From JABAYQ01 sp049890095 (lineage in GTDB: Bacteria > Bacteroidota > Bacteroidia > Flavobacteriales > UBA7312), in assembly GCA_049890095.1 (NCBI GenBank), contig JBMHCD010000009.1, forward strand, positions 1-64,000: a stretch of DNA of 64,000 bases, read 5' to 3'. The notes below the pieces were generated by a model. It ran no database searches. It saw nothing but the letters and a program-made list of their open reading frames with translations, and was not told the DNA's origin. Below are positions 63,349-64,000 of this stretch, piece after piece. Position numbers and translations under genes: made by a program. Numbering within the stretch: the first letter of the stretch is position 1; the number at the start of each line of letters is the position of its first letter.

Positions 63349-63583
63349 AATCGATATTATGCCATTAAAAGCTTTACTTGACCCTCAAGGAAAAGCAGTT
63401 AGTTCAAGCATGTCTAAAATAGGATTATCTCAAATTACTGATGTTCGTATAGGAAAACATATGTCATTAATTGTTGAAGCCTCTGACAAAAATGAAGCAA
63501 AAGAACTGATTGACAAAGCATGTAAAGATATGTTATGCAATCAGATAATGGAAGAATATCATTTTACAGTTGTTGAACTTTAG
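63332..63583 (+). CDS. purS: Phosphoribosylformylglycinamidine synthase subunit PurS
   Basis: 83 residues, the full length of PurS, the small subunit that links PurL and PurQ in purine synthesis. Opening [22 protein letters not shown] and the pattern [13 protein letters not shown] are family hallmarks. It starts inside the end of pssA (17-base overlap), so it relies on the pssA transcript. Its stop overlaps that of the convergent lptB by four bases. No purL or purQ nearby. Confidence 0.92.
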   Translation: MKFKAEIDIMPLKALLDPQGKAVSSSMSKIGLSQITDVRIGKHMSLIVEASDKNEAKELIDKACKDMLCNQIMEEYHFTVVEL

Positions 63584-64000
63584 TCTCTAAGCTCAAAGTT
63601 TTCACCCAAATATAACTTTCTAACTTTTTCGTCCTCTGCTAGTTCTTTAGCAGTACCAGATTTCAATATTCTACCTTCATAAAGTAAATAAGCTCTATCT
63701 GTAATTGAAAGAGTTTCATGCACATTATGATCTGTAATAAGAATACCAATATTCTTCTTTCTTAGAGTAGAAACAATTTCTTGAATGTCTTCCACCGCAA
63801 TAGGATCGACACCAGCAAAAGGTTCATCTAACAGAATAAATTTAGGACTTGTAGCAAGACAACGAGCGATTTCAGTCCTTCTTCTTTCACCACCAGAAAG
63901 CAAATCGCCTTTTGTTTTTCTGATATGATCTAGACCAAATTCGGCAATTAATTCTTCTAATTTTTTATTTTGATCATCTTTTGAAAGTGAAGTCATTTCT
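63580..64000 (-). CDS. lptB: LPS export ABC ATPase LptB (5' part outside window)
   Basis: Only the C-terminal about 140 residues are inside; the frame stays open to the window edge, so the ATG at 63996 is internal. Seen: signature [14 protein letters not shown], Walker [14 protein letters not shown], and the switch His in LITDHNV. The stretch [18 protein letters not shown] is characteristic of LptB, which powers lipopolysaccharide transport with LptFG and LptC. Convergent with purS. Confidence 0.93.
   Translation of the reverse strand, partial: EMTSLSKDDQNKKLEELIAEFGLDHIRKTKGDLLSGGERRRTEIARCLATSPKFILLDEPFAGVDPIAVEDIQEIVSTLRKKNIGILITDHNVHETLSITDRAYLLYEGRILKSGTAKELAEDEKVRKLYLGENFELRD

Overview
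The window is AT-rich, densely packed DNA from a marine member of the Bacteroidota, most likely a proteorhodopsin-bearing flavobacterium. The evidence is Por-type (type IX) secretion tails of both the A and B kind, TonB receptors with an N-terminal carboxypeptidase-regulatory-like domain, a SecA with the large insertion usual in Bacteroidota, weak Shine-Dalgarno signals, and promoters of the Bacteroidota form TTTG-N19 to 21-TAnnTTTG. Both window ends cut genes: lon lacks its start and lptB lacks its start. No IS element, prophage, CRISPR array or rRNA was seen.

Layout. 1-3.4 kb: lon, a tRNA-Val(UAC) with a poorly paired acceptor stem, and an SDR oxidoreductase. 3.5-5.4 kb: a group II PLP decarboxylase plus a complete cysteine dioxygenase, together a likely hypotaurine pathway. 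5.7-7.8 kb: a small secreted protein and a peroxiredoxin-thioredoxin-small protein operon. 8.1-13.1 kb: one very large secreted propeller/repeat protein. 13.2-15 kb: DUF2237 and SelO, overlapping. 15-20.3 kb: an envelope set (alpha/beta-hydrolase lipoprotein, barrel-like lipoprotein, SRPBCC protein, glucuronyl C5-epimerase-like lipoprotein, TonB receptor).

20.4-25.8 kb is a light-related island: YqhA-type membrane protein, photolyase/cryptochrome, green-type proton-pumping proteorhodopsin, the carotene-cleaving enzyme Blh that makes its retinal, an unrecognised 135-residue protein and a porin-like protein. The proteorhodopsin promoter is canonical and its -33 box lies inside a perfect 10-bp inverted repeat. 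A strong hairpin separates proteorhodopsin from blh.

25.9-27 kb: a secreted cupredoxin. 27-43.5 kb: a surface polysaccharide cluster. A minus-strand operon carries epimerase, three glycosyltransferases, flippase, polymerase, asnB-type amidotransferase and acyltransferase. Divergent to it are wza-like and wzc-like genes, followed by a deacetylase / double-GNAT / flavin reductase operon. 43.6-50.3 kb: htpG behind a sigma-54-type promoter, and two secreted proteins, one a CotH-kinase protein. 50.3-64 kb is mostly housekeeping: methyltransferase, ABC ATPase, cobalamin adenosyltransferase, DUF2795, secA; an operon lnt-pabB-tilS-PH protein-dsbD on the minus strand; then pssA, purS and the lptB end.

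The least explained signals are the cis elements around the proteorhodopsin and porin-like genes, the sigma-54-type htpG promoter, the unknown gene behind blh, the surface CotH protein and the C5-epimerase-like lipoprotein.
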